From contig JAEEYO010000061.1 of NCBI GenBank assembly GCA_016288205.1, forward strand, positions 1 through 64,000: DNA of 64,000 nt, read 5' to 3'. Below, one piece after another: positions 8,453-16,152 of the stretch. The translations under genes and the position numbers were made by a program. This stretch comes from Treponema sp. Its GTDB lineage: Bacteria; Spirochaetota; Spirochaetia; Treponematales; Treponemataceae. The first letter of the stretch is position 1. Every line of letters begins with the position of its first letter. A model generated the notes under the pieces. The model did no database searches and had not been told where the DNA came from. It was given only the letters and a program-made list of their open reading frames with translations.

Positions 8453-9799
8453 ATGAAAAAACAGATTTTGATTTCAACGCTTGCCCTCGCATCGCTGCTT
8501 CCACTTGCGGCGGACGGGGGTATTGAGTTCTCATCTACCCTGGAAACCCAGTGGGGCATAGGCGCGCCTTGGACTGATTCAGAGGATTGCGCAGGAAGAT
8601 TCTCGCTCGGTTCAACATCACTGACAGGAAAACTCGACGCATATTACGGAAACAGTTCCGCATTTGCTGAGCTGACTTTCTCCCATGATGCGCTTGACGG
8701 TGATTTTTTTTCGGACGGACTCTCCATCTCATTAGGGGAACTCTGGATTGACTACACTGACTCATTCTGGGGAGTGCGTGTCGGTCGACAGAAAGCGGCG
8801 TGGGGCAAGGCAGACGGAATTGACATAACGAACGTATTGTGTCCGTCCGATATGAGCAGCTTTTCATCCATGATAAGTGATGATGGAAAACTTGCGGTTG
8901 ACGCAATCCGCCTCTCGCTCAATGGCAACTCCTTTACTGCGGATGCCTGGTGGATTCCATTTTTCACTCCGGCATCGCTTCCTTTGAATGAGGGAAACTC
9001 TTTGCGAAAATTCGTTGTTCCTCAGAATGTTGAATATCCAGTCCCTTCCCTTGGCACTACGCTAAATCTTCCGGTTACAATCGGAAATTTGGAGAAACCT
9101 GAGCTTGCGCTTTGGAACGGCGAGTACGGGCTAAAACTCTCCGGGTATTTCTCTGCGTTTGATGTCTCGCTCTACGGATTCTATGGCTGGGATGACATAC
9201 CGCTTTTGGATTATGCCATGGTCGGTACATTTCCTTCAATAAGCGGAATCAATGTGAGCGGTGAGTACAAGCGGATGGGAATGGTCGGTGCTGATGCTGC
9301 GCTTCCTCTCGGCGAGATTGTCCTTAGGCTTGAGACGGCGTTTTTCCCGATGCGGCATTTTCAAAAATCCGCTGAAAGCATAATGGAAGAAAAAATTATT
9401 TCCGGTGATCCCTCAACATCTGAAAAACACAATCAGCTTTCGGCTCTTGCAGGAGTGGACTGGATGCCCTCGGGATGGACTCTCACGGCACAGTACTATT
9501 GCGACGTTGTTTTTGGAGATATTGACTCACTTGAAAGAAGCGACTCTTATGAGCACGGTGCCACACTCAGCGTCTCAAAATCTCTCGTGAACGAAACACT
9601 TGAGCTCAGCCTCGCCGGTATTATCGGACTGAACGATTTTGACAGCATGATTTCTCCCTCGGTTAAATACAGTCTTTCAGATCAAATCACTCTTAGCGGT
9701 GGTGCTTACATCTTCCTTCCTGGTCCGAGTCGTGACGGAAAATACGGAGCGTACAAGGATCTTTCCACAATCTATTTGGATGCGAAATTCAGCTTCTAG
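8453..9799 (+). CDS. Outer-membrane beta-barrel protein (DUF1302/porin-like)
   Basis: 448 residues. A signal peptide (MKKQILISTLALASLLPLAADG) is followed by a body of alternating strands with aromatic girdles. The segment WGVRVGRQKAAWGKADG followed by NVLCPSD resembles the GRQ...WG...P-D signature of DUF1302-type barrel proteins. The last residue is Phe after alternating hydrophobics (LDAKFSF), the usual barrel-assembly signal. It starts 65 bases after the LolA-like gene and has AGAGG before the ATG. A G4-C-G6 run at 8400-8410 lies in the leader. As last member of the RND/LolA-like/barrel set it probably provides the outer-membrane end of the route. Family assignment is moderate; barrel topology is well supported. 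Confidence 0.75.
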   Translation: MKKQILISTLALASLLPLAADGGIEFSSTLETQWGIGAPWTDSEDCAGRFSLGSTSLTGKLDAYYGNSSAFAELTFSHDALDGDFFSDGLSISLGELWIDYTDSFWGVRVGRQKAAWGKADGIDITNVLCPSDMSSFSSMISDDGKLAVDAIRLSLNGNSFTADAWWIPFFTPASLPLNEGNSLRKFVVPQNVEYPVPSLGTTLNLPVTIGNLEKPELALWNGEYGLKLSGYFSAFDVSLYGFYGWDDIPLLDYAMVGTFPSISGINVSGEYKRMGMVGADAALPLGEIVLRLETAFFPMRHFQKSAESIMEEKIISGDPSTSEKHNQLSALAGVDWMPSGWTLTAQYYCDVVFGDIDSLERSDSYEHGATLSVSKSLVNETLELSLAGIIGLNDFDSMISPSVKYSLSDQITLSGGAYIFLPGPSRDGKYGAYKDLSTIYLDAKFSF

Positions 9800-9800
9800 A

Positions 9801-9860
9801 AAAAAAAGCAGGGACATGGATTATATTTTGGCTGTGTAAGGAGAATACCTTCCATGTCCC
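9801..9860 (-). terminator. Rho-independent terminator read on the minus strand
   Basis: GGGACATGGA (9811-9820) and TCCATGTCCC (9851-9860) form a perfect 10-bp stem. On the minus strand the stem is followed by TGC and eight T residues (9808-9801). The T-run exists only on that side, so the terminator serves leftward transcripts, either the MATE operon or the short transcript starting near 9920. Confidence 0.75.
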
Positions 9861-9920
9861 CGCTAAAATCACTGCAGATGTGAACAGGATTGTGTTAGTT
9901 AGGGCTAACATTTGCTCACG
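9811..9920 (-). ncRNA. Candidate iron-regulated small RNA
   Basis: A minus-strand promoter at 9955-9927 and a terminator at 9860-9801 bracket roughly 110 bases with no convincing reading frame. The only start with a possible frame gives 19 codons and no good ribosome site. Two operators of the same type as those before feoA lie on the promoter and just after the predicted start. The simplest reading is a short regulatory RNA repressed by a metal-bound DtxR-type protein, analogous in logic to iron-responsive sRNAs elsewhere. This is inference from sequence layout only. Confidence 0.42.
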
Positions 9921-9955
9921 TAAGTTAGTATAGACTAACTATTATAATCTGTCAA
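9893..9955 (-). promoter_or_regulatory. Leftward promoter with two DtxR-type operators
   Basis: TTGACA (9955-9950), a 17-base spacer and TATACT (9932-9927) on the minus strand. An 18-base perfect inverted repeat, AGTTAGTCTATACTAACT (9940-9923), covers the -10. A second, TGTTAGTTAGGGCTAACA (9893-9910, plus-strand reading), follows it. Both contain the TTAGTnnnnnCTAA core found upstream of feoA. The -35 overlaps the stop codon of the MATE gene. Confidence 0.68.
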
Positions 9956-11328
9956 GAGTTTTTTGAAAAAATATTAGATTTTTTCATGCTGCATATTACA
10001 ATTAAAAGTCCGAACAAAAATGATGCAATGTCTGCGAGTGGCTGGACACAGAAGAGTCCTGTCCTGGAGTTCCATCCTGCCGCATTGAATAATGATGGGA
10101 TAATTAGCAGCAGCGGAATGTAAAATATGCCTTGCCTTGAGATGGAAATCAAGAGCGCAGAAAAATAATATCCGATGTTCTGCATGAACATGCTGCATAA
10201 AGCGTATATTCCCATGACCGGAAGACTTATGCACTGAAGCCGGAGAATTGTTGCCGCAAGATCGCATACATCGCTGTTTTTGGAAAAAAGTCCGCTTATC
10301 TGTCTGGAACTTAGTACAAGCAAAATGGATGCGAAAATCAGAAATAAGGTTCCGAGGGTTGCGGAAATGCACAAGGCTTTTTTTACTCTTCCGTATTCTT
10401 TCGCCCCCCAGTTCATCGCACAAATCGGTTGAAAGCCCTGCCCCCATCCAATCATAATCATGTATGCCAGTGCAGCTATCCTTGTTGCAATGGTAATCGC
10501 AGCGATTGTCTCCTCTCCATAGCGTGCTGCGACAATGTTCAGTAAAACTGCTGCGACGCTCGTAATGCCCTGCCGTGAAAAATTTGGGGCCCCGCCTGCG
10601 AGAATATGATAAATCCTGGCGCCGGAAAAATTTGCTTTTCTGAGCCTGACAGGAATGTTTCCATTTTTTTCTGCAAGGAGCGTGAGAACCAGTGAGCCTG
10701 CAACTTGACCTGCGAATGTTGCCCATCCAGCGCCGATGAATCCCATTTTGAAGACGAAGATAAAAACAGGATCCAAAATCATGTTGAGGAGCATACCGGA
10801 CAAAAGTCCCTTCATGCCGTCCTTTACGTTTCCGCAAAGTCTCATCTGATTGTAAAGGGTTGTTCCGTAGAGACTCGATGGAACGGAAAGAATTATGATT
10901 CTGAGATAGCTTGTGGAGTAATCCAGAAGCTCAGGACTTGCCTTTCCTCCCAAAAATGATGCGAGCGGCCTTGTGAAAAACAGAAGCGGAATTGTTACGG
11001 CGAGACTTGCAATCAGTGCGAGGCAAATTCCTGTTGAGGAGAATGTTTCCGCTTCTTTGTCATTTTTTTCTCCGAGTTTTCTGGACATTGTGTTTCCGCT
11101 TCCGTATCCGAACCAGAATCCCAGTGCCTGAATCATGCTTACGAAGCTGAATGAAATTCCGATTGCCGCGGTCATGCTTTTGTTTCCGAGCCGTCCGATG
11201 AAAAATGTGTCGGTAAGATTGTAAATTGTCATCACGAGCATTCCGATTATTGTCGGAATTGATGTCTTTACGAGAAGCGGTAAAATCGGCTCCGTGAGTA
11301 TTTTCTGTCTGCGTTCTTCCTTTGTCAT
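9952..11328 (-). CDS. MATE-family multidrug efflux transporter
   Basis: 458 residues, about twelve membrane helices. The N-terminal sequence ILPLLVKTSIPTIIGMLVMTIYNLTDTFFIGRLG is diagnostic of the MATE family (NorM/DinF-like), followed by SMTAAIGISFSF. A second copy of the half-unit starts near residue 245 (GGAPNFSRQGITSVAAVLLNIVAARYG). MATE proteins expel cationic drugs or metabolites using a Na+ or H+ gradient. It is the last gene of a minus-strand operon with the phosphotransferase-like and TetR genes (20-base gap upstream), so its substrate is probably related to whatever that enzyme modifies. The start ATG is preceded by AGGAAATCAAA. Confidence 0.9.
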   Translation of the reverse strand: MTKEERRQKILTEPILPLLVKTSIPTIIGMLVMTIYNLTDTFFIGRLGNKSMTAAIGISFSFVSMIQALGFWFGYGSGNTMSRKLGEKNDKEAETFSSTGICLALIASLAVTIPLLFFTRPLASFLGGKASPELLDYSTSYLRIIILSVPSSLYGTTLYNQMRLCGNVKDGMKGLLSGMLLNMILDPVFIFVFKMGFIGAGWATFAGQVAGSLVLTLLAEKNGNIPVRLRKANFSGARIYHILAGGAPNFSRQGITSVAAVLLNIVAARYGEETIAAITIATRIAALAYMIMIGWGQGFQPICAMNWGAKEYGRVKKALCISATLGTLFLIFASILLVLSSRQISGLFSKNSDVCDLAATILRLQCISLPVMGIYALCSMFMQNIGYYFSALLISISRQGIFYIPLLLIIPSLFNAAGWNSRTGLFCVQPLADIASFLFGLLIVICSMKKSNIFSKNS

Positions 11329-11347
11329 TTTGATTTCCTATGGATTC

Positions 11348-13822
11348 CTATAGAGAGTATGCCTCGCCTTTGTTGCCGTCCACGCGGATTGTCTGACCGT
11401 CACTGAAACGCTGAGTTGCAAATCCTGTGCCGAGAACCGCAGGAAGTCCGAACTCTCTTGCGACAATTGCTGCATGGCTCAGTGCTGATCCCGTATCTGC
11501 CACGATTGCGCTTGCAAGTTTGAAAAGAGGCGTCCATTCTGGATCGGTCAGCTCACACACCAGGACATCACCTTTCTGCATTTTATAGAATTCCGCCGGG
11601 CTTTTTATAATCCGTGCAGGTCCGACCGCGACACCGGTACTTCCGCTCACACCTTTGAGTTTTTCTCCCTTTGAATCAAACACAAGAAGCTTTGATGCCG
11701 ACCAGACTTTTTCCGCCAACGGATGCTTTGAGTTGCGCCGTGAGATTTTCTCCCTGTCGCTTTCATTCAGTGTCCCACGCTCACAGGCAGCTGCCAGTTC
11801 GTTGAAAAAAAGATTTGCGATTCCGTGCTCATAGTCACTGTTTCCTAAAAGCAATTCATTTGTTTTCTCAAGGCACTTTCGGACAAAGCAGAAAAGCGTT
11901 TCCCACAGATACTGGGTCTCCTCTCGGACTACATGGAAATATCTGTACTGATTTATTTTCTTTTCAAGTGCCGGAAAATCATCTCCGTAAATTGCTTTGA
12001 TTTGTTCCATCAGTTTGCCGAAGTCCTTTGTGTCTTCCTCAGCTCCGGTTTCTCCGTTTGCAATGAGTGGACGGAGGATGTTCAGAAGTCGGTCAGGTTC
12101 CTCATTCAAGGTTCTGGCAATTATGCAGTAGCAGTTGAAATCAGATTTGTATCCGTTTTTCTCAAGGAACTCGCTGAGCATGGGAACAGCATCAGGAAAA
12201 AGCGCGCAGATTTCCTCATATTTTTTTCCGTCGCAAATCGCTTCTTTTATGCCTTTGATTTTTCCAAGATTTTTCGCAAGAGACGCAACATCATTCGCCA
12301 CAACGGAAGTCTTGTTGTCCAAACCCCAGTAAAAATCATAGGTCGTATATTTTGGGTTCACTTTTTTGATTACCTTTGAAAGACCTCCGCCCACGACTCC
12401 CGGAAAGACTGCGTACAAGAATCTGTCGTAGCTTATGTCTGCCGTGAGCCTGTATGCATATTTTATGAAATCCCCGCACTGTCCGATTGTCTTTTTTGCA
12501 AAATTCGTTTTCTTTATTCCCTCGATTTCCTTCTCATGTCTCGGCATTACCTCGTTGCAGATTTTCTCGCACCAGTCAAAATTCTTTATGTAGCGTATTG
12601 TTTTGAAAATCCTGAAAATATTCCGGTTGATTTTTACGGAGGATTTTGGAAGCCGCATGATTCCGTCATCGTCATATTGAGGGTCGCTTGAAAGCTCCAG
12701 TCCGTTTTCGGAAAAAATCCGTACCTTCTGATGATTGATCTGCATTATGAAATCATAGTCCAACGGCCGGTATGCATAGGGCATTTTCTCAAGCTGGAAA
12801 GCCATGCTGGATTTTTGCGGTCCCTTGATTTTTGTTCCCGCAATATATTTTTGAATCAGAGCTTTTTCATCCGAATCGTCCGTCTTGTTTTCCAATGTCG
12901 TAATCGCGCGTGCCTGCAGGATATAGGTCTTGCCGTCCTTTATTGCCCACTCAATGTCCATCGGAAATCCGTAGTGTCTTTCAATCTTTACCGCCTCAGA
13001 ACACAGTGCTCTGATTTCATCGTCGGAAAGGCAAAGCTGCTTCTGTCTCTCTTCATCAACCGGGATTTCTTTTGTACCGTCGTCCGCATAAACAATCTGA
13101 GTTTTTTTGGAGCCGCATACTCTGGATTTTATTTCTCCGCCCTTTGTGCATACGAAGGAATCTGCTGTAACCCTGCCGCTGACGACGCTCTCACCAAGTC
13201 CGAGACTCGCGTTGATCTGCATTTCATCCCTGCTGCCATTTACTGGATTTGCGGTAAAAAGTACGCCTGCTTTTTCTGATTCGACCATCTGCTGTACTAC
13301 TACGGCAAGTGCGACGGAAAGCTGGTCATAACCTTGGTTCTGTCTGTAGCACACGGCACGGTTTCCCCAGAGTGATGCATAGCATTTTTTCACATGAACC
13401 AGAAGCTCGTCAATTCCCATCACATTCAGATAAGTTTCCTGCTGACCTGCAAAACTTGCGTCGGGTAAATCCTCGGCTGTTGCGGAAGATCGTACGGCAA
13501 CACGCTCGGCTCCAAGCTCCGTGAAACAGTCCCGGATTTCTTTTTCAACATCGTGGGGGAGGGAAGCATTTTTTATGGAGTCGCGTAAATGCTCGGCGGC
13601 TTCAAGAAGTTTGGTCTCATCATTTCCGGCGCTTTCAAGTGCGGACTCAAAATCTGATTTCAGATTGTTTTCTTCTATAAAATTCCTGTAAGCGTCTGCG
13701 GTAATCACAAAACCTTTCGGAACGGGAATTCCTGCCGATGTCATCTCACCGAGGTTCGCTCCTTTTCCTCCTGCGACAGGGACGTCATTTTTTTTAATCT
13801 GACTGAAATTTAAAACAAACAT
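11348..13822 (-). CDS. PEP-synthase-like phosphotransferase of rifampin phosphotransferase architecture
   Basis: 824 residues from the ATG at 13822, with GGAGG 7 bases upstream inside the tetR end. Earlier in-frame starts lie within the tetR gene and are not used. Domains: an ATP-grasp PEP/pyruvate-binding domain (1-315; GGKGANLGEM, VRSSATAEDLPDASFAGQQETYLNV), a helical middle domain of about 430 residues, and a swivelling phosphohistidine domain (about 735-824; GSALSHAAIVAREFGLPAV, His783). The TIM-barrel pyruvate domain of true PEP synthase is absent. This order and the catalytic His 41 residues from the end fit rifampin phosphotransferase, which transfers the beta-phosphate of ATP to the antibiotic. 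Substrate here is unproven. Neighbouring TetR and MATE genes support a drug-response role. Confidence 0.78.
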   Translation of the reverse strand: MFVLNFSQIKKNDVPVAGGKGANLGEMTSAGIPVPKGFVITADAYRNFIEENNLKSDFESALESAGNDETKLLEAAEHLRDSIKNASLPHDVEKEIRDCFTELGAERVAVRSSATAEDLPDASFAGQQETYLNVMGIDELLVHVKKCYASLWGNRAVCYRQNQGYDQLSVALAVVVQQMVESEKAGVLFTANPVNGSRDEMQINASLGLGESVVSGRVTADSFVCTKGGEIKSRVCGSKKTQIVYADDGTKEIPVDEERQKQLCLSDDEIRALCSEAVKIERHYGFPMDIEWAIKDGKTYILQARAITTLENKTDDSDEKALIQKYIAGTKIKGPQKSSMAFQLEKMPYAYRPLDYDFIMQINHQKVRIFSENGLELSSDPQYDDDGIMRLPKSSVKINRNIFRIFKTIRYIKNFDWCEKICNEVMPRHEKEIEGIKKTNFAKKTIGQCGDFIKYAYRLTADISYDRFLYAVFPGVVGGGLSKVIKKVNPKYTTYDFYWGLDNKTSVVANDVASLAKNLGKIKGIKEAICDGKKYEEICALFPDAVPMLSEFLEKNGYKSDFNCYCIIARTLNEEPDRLLNILRPLIANGETGAEEDTKDFGKLMEQIKAIYGDDFPALEKKINQYRYFHVVREETQYLWETLFCFVRKCLEKTNELLLGNSDYEHGIANLFFNELAAACERGTLNESDREKISRRNSKHPLAEKVWSASKLLVFDSKGEKLKGVSGSTGVAVGPARIIKSPAEFYKMQKGDVLVCELTDPEWTPLFKLASAIVADTGSALSHAAIVAREFGLPAVLGTGFATQRFSDGQTIRVDGNKGEAYSL

Positions 13823-13823
13823 C

Positions 13824-14420
13824 TTATGCCTCCACATATTTTCTGATTCCGCTTTCAATGAAAGTTCGGAAAATCTCTTCAAAATAATTCTCATCAAATT
13901 GTGTCGAATTTGCCATGAGTACGGAAACTCCGGCGAACACGTTTATTACTCCCTGCACGTCAACTCTCTTTGCGACAGAGTGATTTATCCACCAGCTGGA
14001 AATCTCCTCAAGGGAATCTTTGTAAACCGCGGCAACTTTGTTTGTGTCCGAGGGGGAGTCTCGGTGGAGAATTCTCATGCTCTCGCGGTATAAGCTTTGC
14101 ATTTCCGTCTTATGCTTCAAATCGATGCACCATTCATAGATTTTGTCCGAAAGAAATCCCGCCGGATCTTTTATGTGTCTTTTGAATTGTGGCAGAACGG
14201 AATTGATTTTTTGCTCAGCCCTGTATTTTACAACGTCGATTACAAGCGCGTCCTTGTCCGTCCAAAAACTGTAGAATCCTCCCTGTGCAATTCCAGCTCT
14301 TTTTGTCAGCTCACGTATGCTCAGGGTCTTTGTTCCCTTGTCGTGGAAGAGCTCGATCGCGGCATCCATGAGTCGTGTCCGTATCTCTGATTTCTCTTCG
14401 TCGGTAAAAGCTTTTCCCAT
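13824..14420 (-). CDS. TetR/AcrR-family regulator of the phosphotransferase/MATE operon
   Basis: 198 residues from the ATG at 14420, chosen because GGAG lies 6 bases before it; an in-frame ATG at 14432 has no ribosome site. The DNA-binding domain is clear: RLMDAAIELFHDKGTKTLSIRELTKRAGIAQGGFYSFWTDKDALV, with the helix-turn-helix near residues 33-55. The gene's end contains the ribosome site of the next gene, so the two are translated from one mRNA. Two 28-base repeats flank its promoter and are the probable binding sites, so the operon should be autorepressed and ligand induced. Confidence 0.88.
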   Translation of the reverse strand: MGKAFTDEEKSEIRTRLMDAAIELFHDKGTKTLSIRELTKRAGIAQGGFYSFWTDKDALVIDVVKYRAEQKINSVLPQFKRHIKDPAGFLSDKIYEWCIDLKHKTEMQSLYRESMRILHRDSPSDTNKVAAVYKDSLEEISSWWINHSVAKRVDVQGVINVFAGVSVLMANSTQFDENYFEEIFRTFIESGIRKYVEA

Positions 14421-14441
14421 TCCGGTCTCCATTTTGTCGTG

Positions 14442-14469
14442 CTATGAATATTCTTTTGTATGTTCATAG
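14442..14469. promoter_or_regulatory. 28-base operator, promoter-proximal copy
   Basis: Imperfect palindrome with exact outer arms CTATGAA (14442-14448) and TTCATAG (14463-14469). It lies just downstream of the tetR-type -10 and is matched over 28 bases by a second copy at 14499-14526. Confidence 0.7.
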
Positions 14470-14471
14470 AT

Positions 14472-14501
14472 ATGTTAGCACAGCTCCGTCAGTTTTGTCA
14501 A
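14472..14501 (-). promoter_or_regulatory. Promoter of the TetR/phosphotransferase/MATE operon
   Basis: On the minus strand TTGACA (14501-14496), an 18-base spacer and TAACAT (14477-14472). It is flanked on both sides by copies of the same operator. Confidence 0.65.
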
Positions 14502-14526
14502 TGAATATTTTGAAAAATGTTCATAG
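14499..14526. promoter_or_regulatory. 28-base operator, distal copy
   Basis: Read on the minus strand it begins CTATGAACAT and ends ATATTCATTG, the same frame of conserved bases as the copy at 14442-14469, 57 bases away. It overlaps the -35 of the tetR-type promoter. Confidence 0.68.
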
Positions 14527-14554
14527 GAAATCAATATTTTTTTTGTAATATGAC

Positions 14555-14583
14555 TTGACAAAATGAATAGTATACAATATAAT
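14555..14583 (+). promoter_or_regulatory. Consensus promoter of the glutathione peroxidase gene
   Basis: TTGACA (14555-14560), 17 bases, TATAAT (14578-14583): a perfect sigma-70 consensus, 37 bases before the gene. Strong constitutive or repressor-controlled expression is expected. Confidence 0.85.
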
Positions 14584-14620
14584 AAAGTAAAATACAATTA
14601 CGGAAGCAAAGGAGGCTCTT

Positions 14621-15166
14621 ATGGGATTTTATGATTACAGCGTAAAGACACCGGCGGGTGAGGATTTCAACATGGAATCTCTCAGGGGAAAGGTCGTTCT
14701 TGTGGTAAACACTGCCACGGGCTGCGGATTCACACCTCACTACAAGGATATTGAGGCGATGTATGAGAAATACCATGACCAGGGATTTGAGGTCGTTGAC
14801 GTTCCATGCAATCAGTTCGCGGGACAGACTCCGGGAAGCGATGAGGAAATCCATGAATTCTGTACTCTTCGTTACAACACAAAATTTCCGCAGATGAAAA
14901 AGGCCGACGTGAACGGAGAGAATCAGCTTCCTTTGTTTAAGTTTTTAAAGGAGCAGAAAGGATTCGAGGGATTCGGAAAAGGTGCGAAGGCGTTTGCGAT
15001 GAACCTGCTGCTCTCTAAAATTGACAAGGACTACAAAAACAATCCCGACATAAAATGGAACTTTACGAAATTTGTCGTGGACAGAAATGGAAATGTGGTT
15101 GCGAGATTTGAGCCCACCGCAAAAATGGAGGATGTTGAATCTTGCATTGCGGAACTTGTCGCCTGA
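14621..15166 (+). CDS. Glutathione peroxidase-family thiol peroxidase
   Basis: 181 residues, normal for bacterial glutathione peroxidases. The thioredoxin-fold core has the family order: LRGKVVLVVNTATGCGFTPHY with peroxidatic Cys35, then VPCNQFAGQTPGS carrying the conserved Asn-Gln, then KWNFTKFVVDRNGNVV with the catalytic Trp-Asn. The active residue is Cys (TGC), not a UGA selenocysteine. Such Cys enzymes usually take electrons from thioredoxin rather than glutathione. It reduces hydroperoxides in the cytoplasm and fits the oxygen-defence needs of an anaerobe. AAAGGAGG lies before the ATG. It is followed after 59 bases by a ZIP transporter gene with its own promoter. Confidence 0.92.
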   Translation: MGFYDYSVKTPAGEDFNMESLRGKVVLVVNTATGCGFTPHYKDIEAMYEKYHDQGFEVVDVPCNQFAGQTPGSDEEIHEFCTLRYNTKFPQMKKADVNGENQLPLFKFLKEQKGFEGFGKGAKAFAMNLLLSKIDKDYKNNPDIKWNFTKFVVDRNGNVVARFEPTAKMEDVESCIAELVA

Positions 15167-15190
15167 TGAGACTCAATCAGACTGCCCTTG

Positions 15191-15219
15191 TTGAAAAAGA
15201 TTCCGACCTGTAATATAAT
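15191..15219 (+). promoter_or_regulatory. Promoter of the ZIP transporter gene
   Basis: TTGAAA (15191-15196), 17 bases, TATAAT (15214-15219). Exactly six bases separate the -10 from the ATG and no ribosome site is present, so the mRNA is predicted to be leaderless. Confidence 0.75.
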
Positions 15220-15225
15220 GTTAGT

Positions 15226-16005
15226 ATGAACTACATAATTGCAAAAGGACTTTTGATTCCTTTTTTGGGCACCGCGCTTGGATCGACTCTTGTGTTCTTT
15301 ATGAAAAAGGAGCTGGACATCCGCGTTCAGAAAATGCTTTCCGGTTTCGCCGCCGGAGTGATGGTTGCCGCGTCCGTGTGGAGCCTGCTGATTCCTTCGA
15401 TGGAAATGTCATCTGCTCGCGGTAAATTCGCTTTTGTTCCTGCCGCCGTCGGTTTTTGCATCGGAATGGTTTTTCTCCTGATTTTGGACAAGACCGTTCC
15501 TCACATGCACTTGGATGAGACGCAGGAGGGGCCGAAAAGCAAGCTCAAGAAAACGACGATGATGGTTCTGGCCGTCACGCTCCACAATATTCCTGAGGGA
15601 ATGGCGGTTGGAATCCTTTACGCTGGATGGGCATCCGGATCCGCACAGATTACCGAGGCTGGTGCGCTGAGTCTTGCCCTTGGAATTGCAATACAGAATT
15701 TTCCCGAGGGTGCGATTATCTCCATGCCGCTTCATTCCAGGGGGCTGTCAAAGGCAAAATCCTGCTGGTACGGAATTCTTTCCGGGGTTGTGGAGCCTGT
15801 GGCCGGTCTTCTTACGATTCTTCTCTCAACTCTTGTCATGCCGGTTCTTCCGTACTTCCTTAGCTTTGCCGCCGGAGCCATGATTTACGTCGTCATTGAG
15901 GAGCTTGTCCCTGAGATGGCTGAGGGCGAACACTCCGACTGGGGAACAATCACCTTCATGCTCGGATTCGCTCTTATGATGGTTTTGGACGTGGCCTTGG
16001 GCTGA
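15226..16005 (+). CDS. ZIP-family divalent metal transporter
   Basis: 259 residues with about eight membrane helices. Two metal-pathway helices are diagnostic: HNIPEGMAVGI (helix 4) and NFPEGAIISMPL (helix 5), which carry the His/Glu ligands of ZIP transporters such as ZupT and GufA. A His-containing cytoplasmic loop (TVPHMHLDETQEG) lies between helices 3 and 4. The protein imports Zn(II) and possibly Fe(II) or Mn(II) into the cytoplasm. It lies between a peroxidase and the Feo operon, a metal/oxidative-stress setting. The start is unusual: no Shine-Dalgarno sequence and a TATAAT box six bases upstream. Confidence 0.88.
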   Translation: MNYIIAKGLLIPFLGTALGSTLVFFMKKELDIRVQKMLSGFAAGVMVAASVWSLLIPSMEMSSARGKFAFVPAAVGFCIGMVFLLILDKTVPHMHLDETQEGPKSKLKKTTMMVLAVTLHNIPEGMAVGILYAGWASGSAQITEAGALSLALGIAIQNFPEGAIISMPLHSRGLSKAKSCWYGILSGVVEPVAGLLTILLSTLVMPVLPYFLSFAAGAMIYVVIEELVPEMAEGEHSDWGTITFMLGFALMMVLDVALG

Positions 16006-16064
16006 GCCGTCTGATTGTGGCTGGATTGCCGCATATATAGTTATATAAAAAAATCACTTATTAC

Positions 16065-16107
16065 TTGACATATTCATTAGTTGGTGCTAATATTAGTACT
16101 GACTAAT
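16065..16107 (+). promoter_or_regulatory. feo promoter with two DtxR-type operators
   Basis: TTGACA (16065-16070), 17 bases, TAATAT (16088-16093). Two adjacent inverted repeats, ATTAGTTGGTGCTAAT (16076-16091) and ATTAGTACTGACTAAT (16092-16107), cover the spacer, the -10 and the start region. Both hold the TTAGTnnnnnCTAA core. Metal-dependent repression by the DtxR-type protein encoded at the end of the cluster is inferred. Confidence 0.78.
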
Positions 16108-16152
16108 GGAGTGTCAGGACATTTTGACATTCTCTTGGCCAAGGAGAATCTT

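Noticed and set aside
11348-13822. Annotation as phosphoenolpyruvate synthase or pyruvate phosphate dikinase
   Set aside because: The C-terminal PEP/pyruvate TIM-barrel domain is absent and the middle domain is a large helical insertion, as in antibiotic phosphotransferases.
13823-13897. Upstream start of the phosphotransferase-like gene within the tetR gene
   Set aside because: The family N-terminus (FVLNF...GGKGANLGEM) fits the ATG at 13822, which has GGAGG. The extra 25 residues are the tetR end read in another frame.
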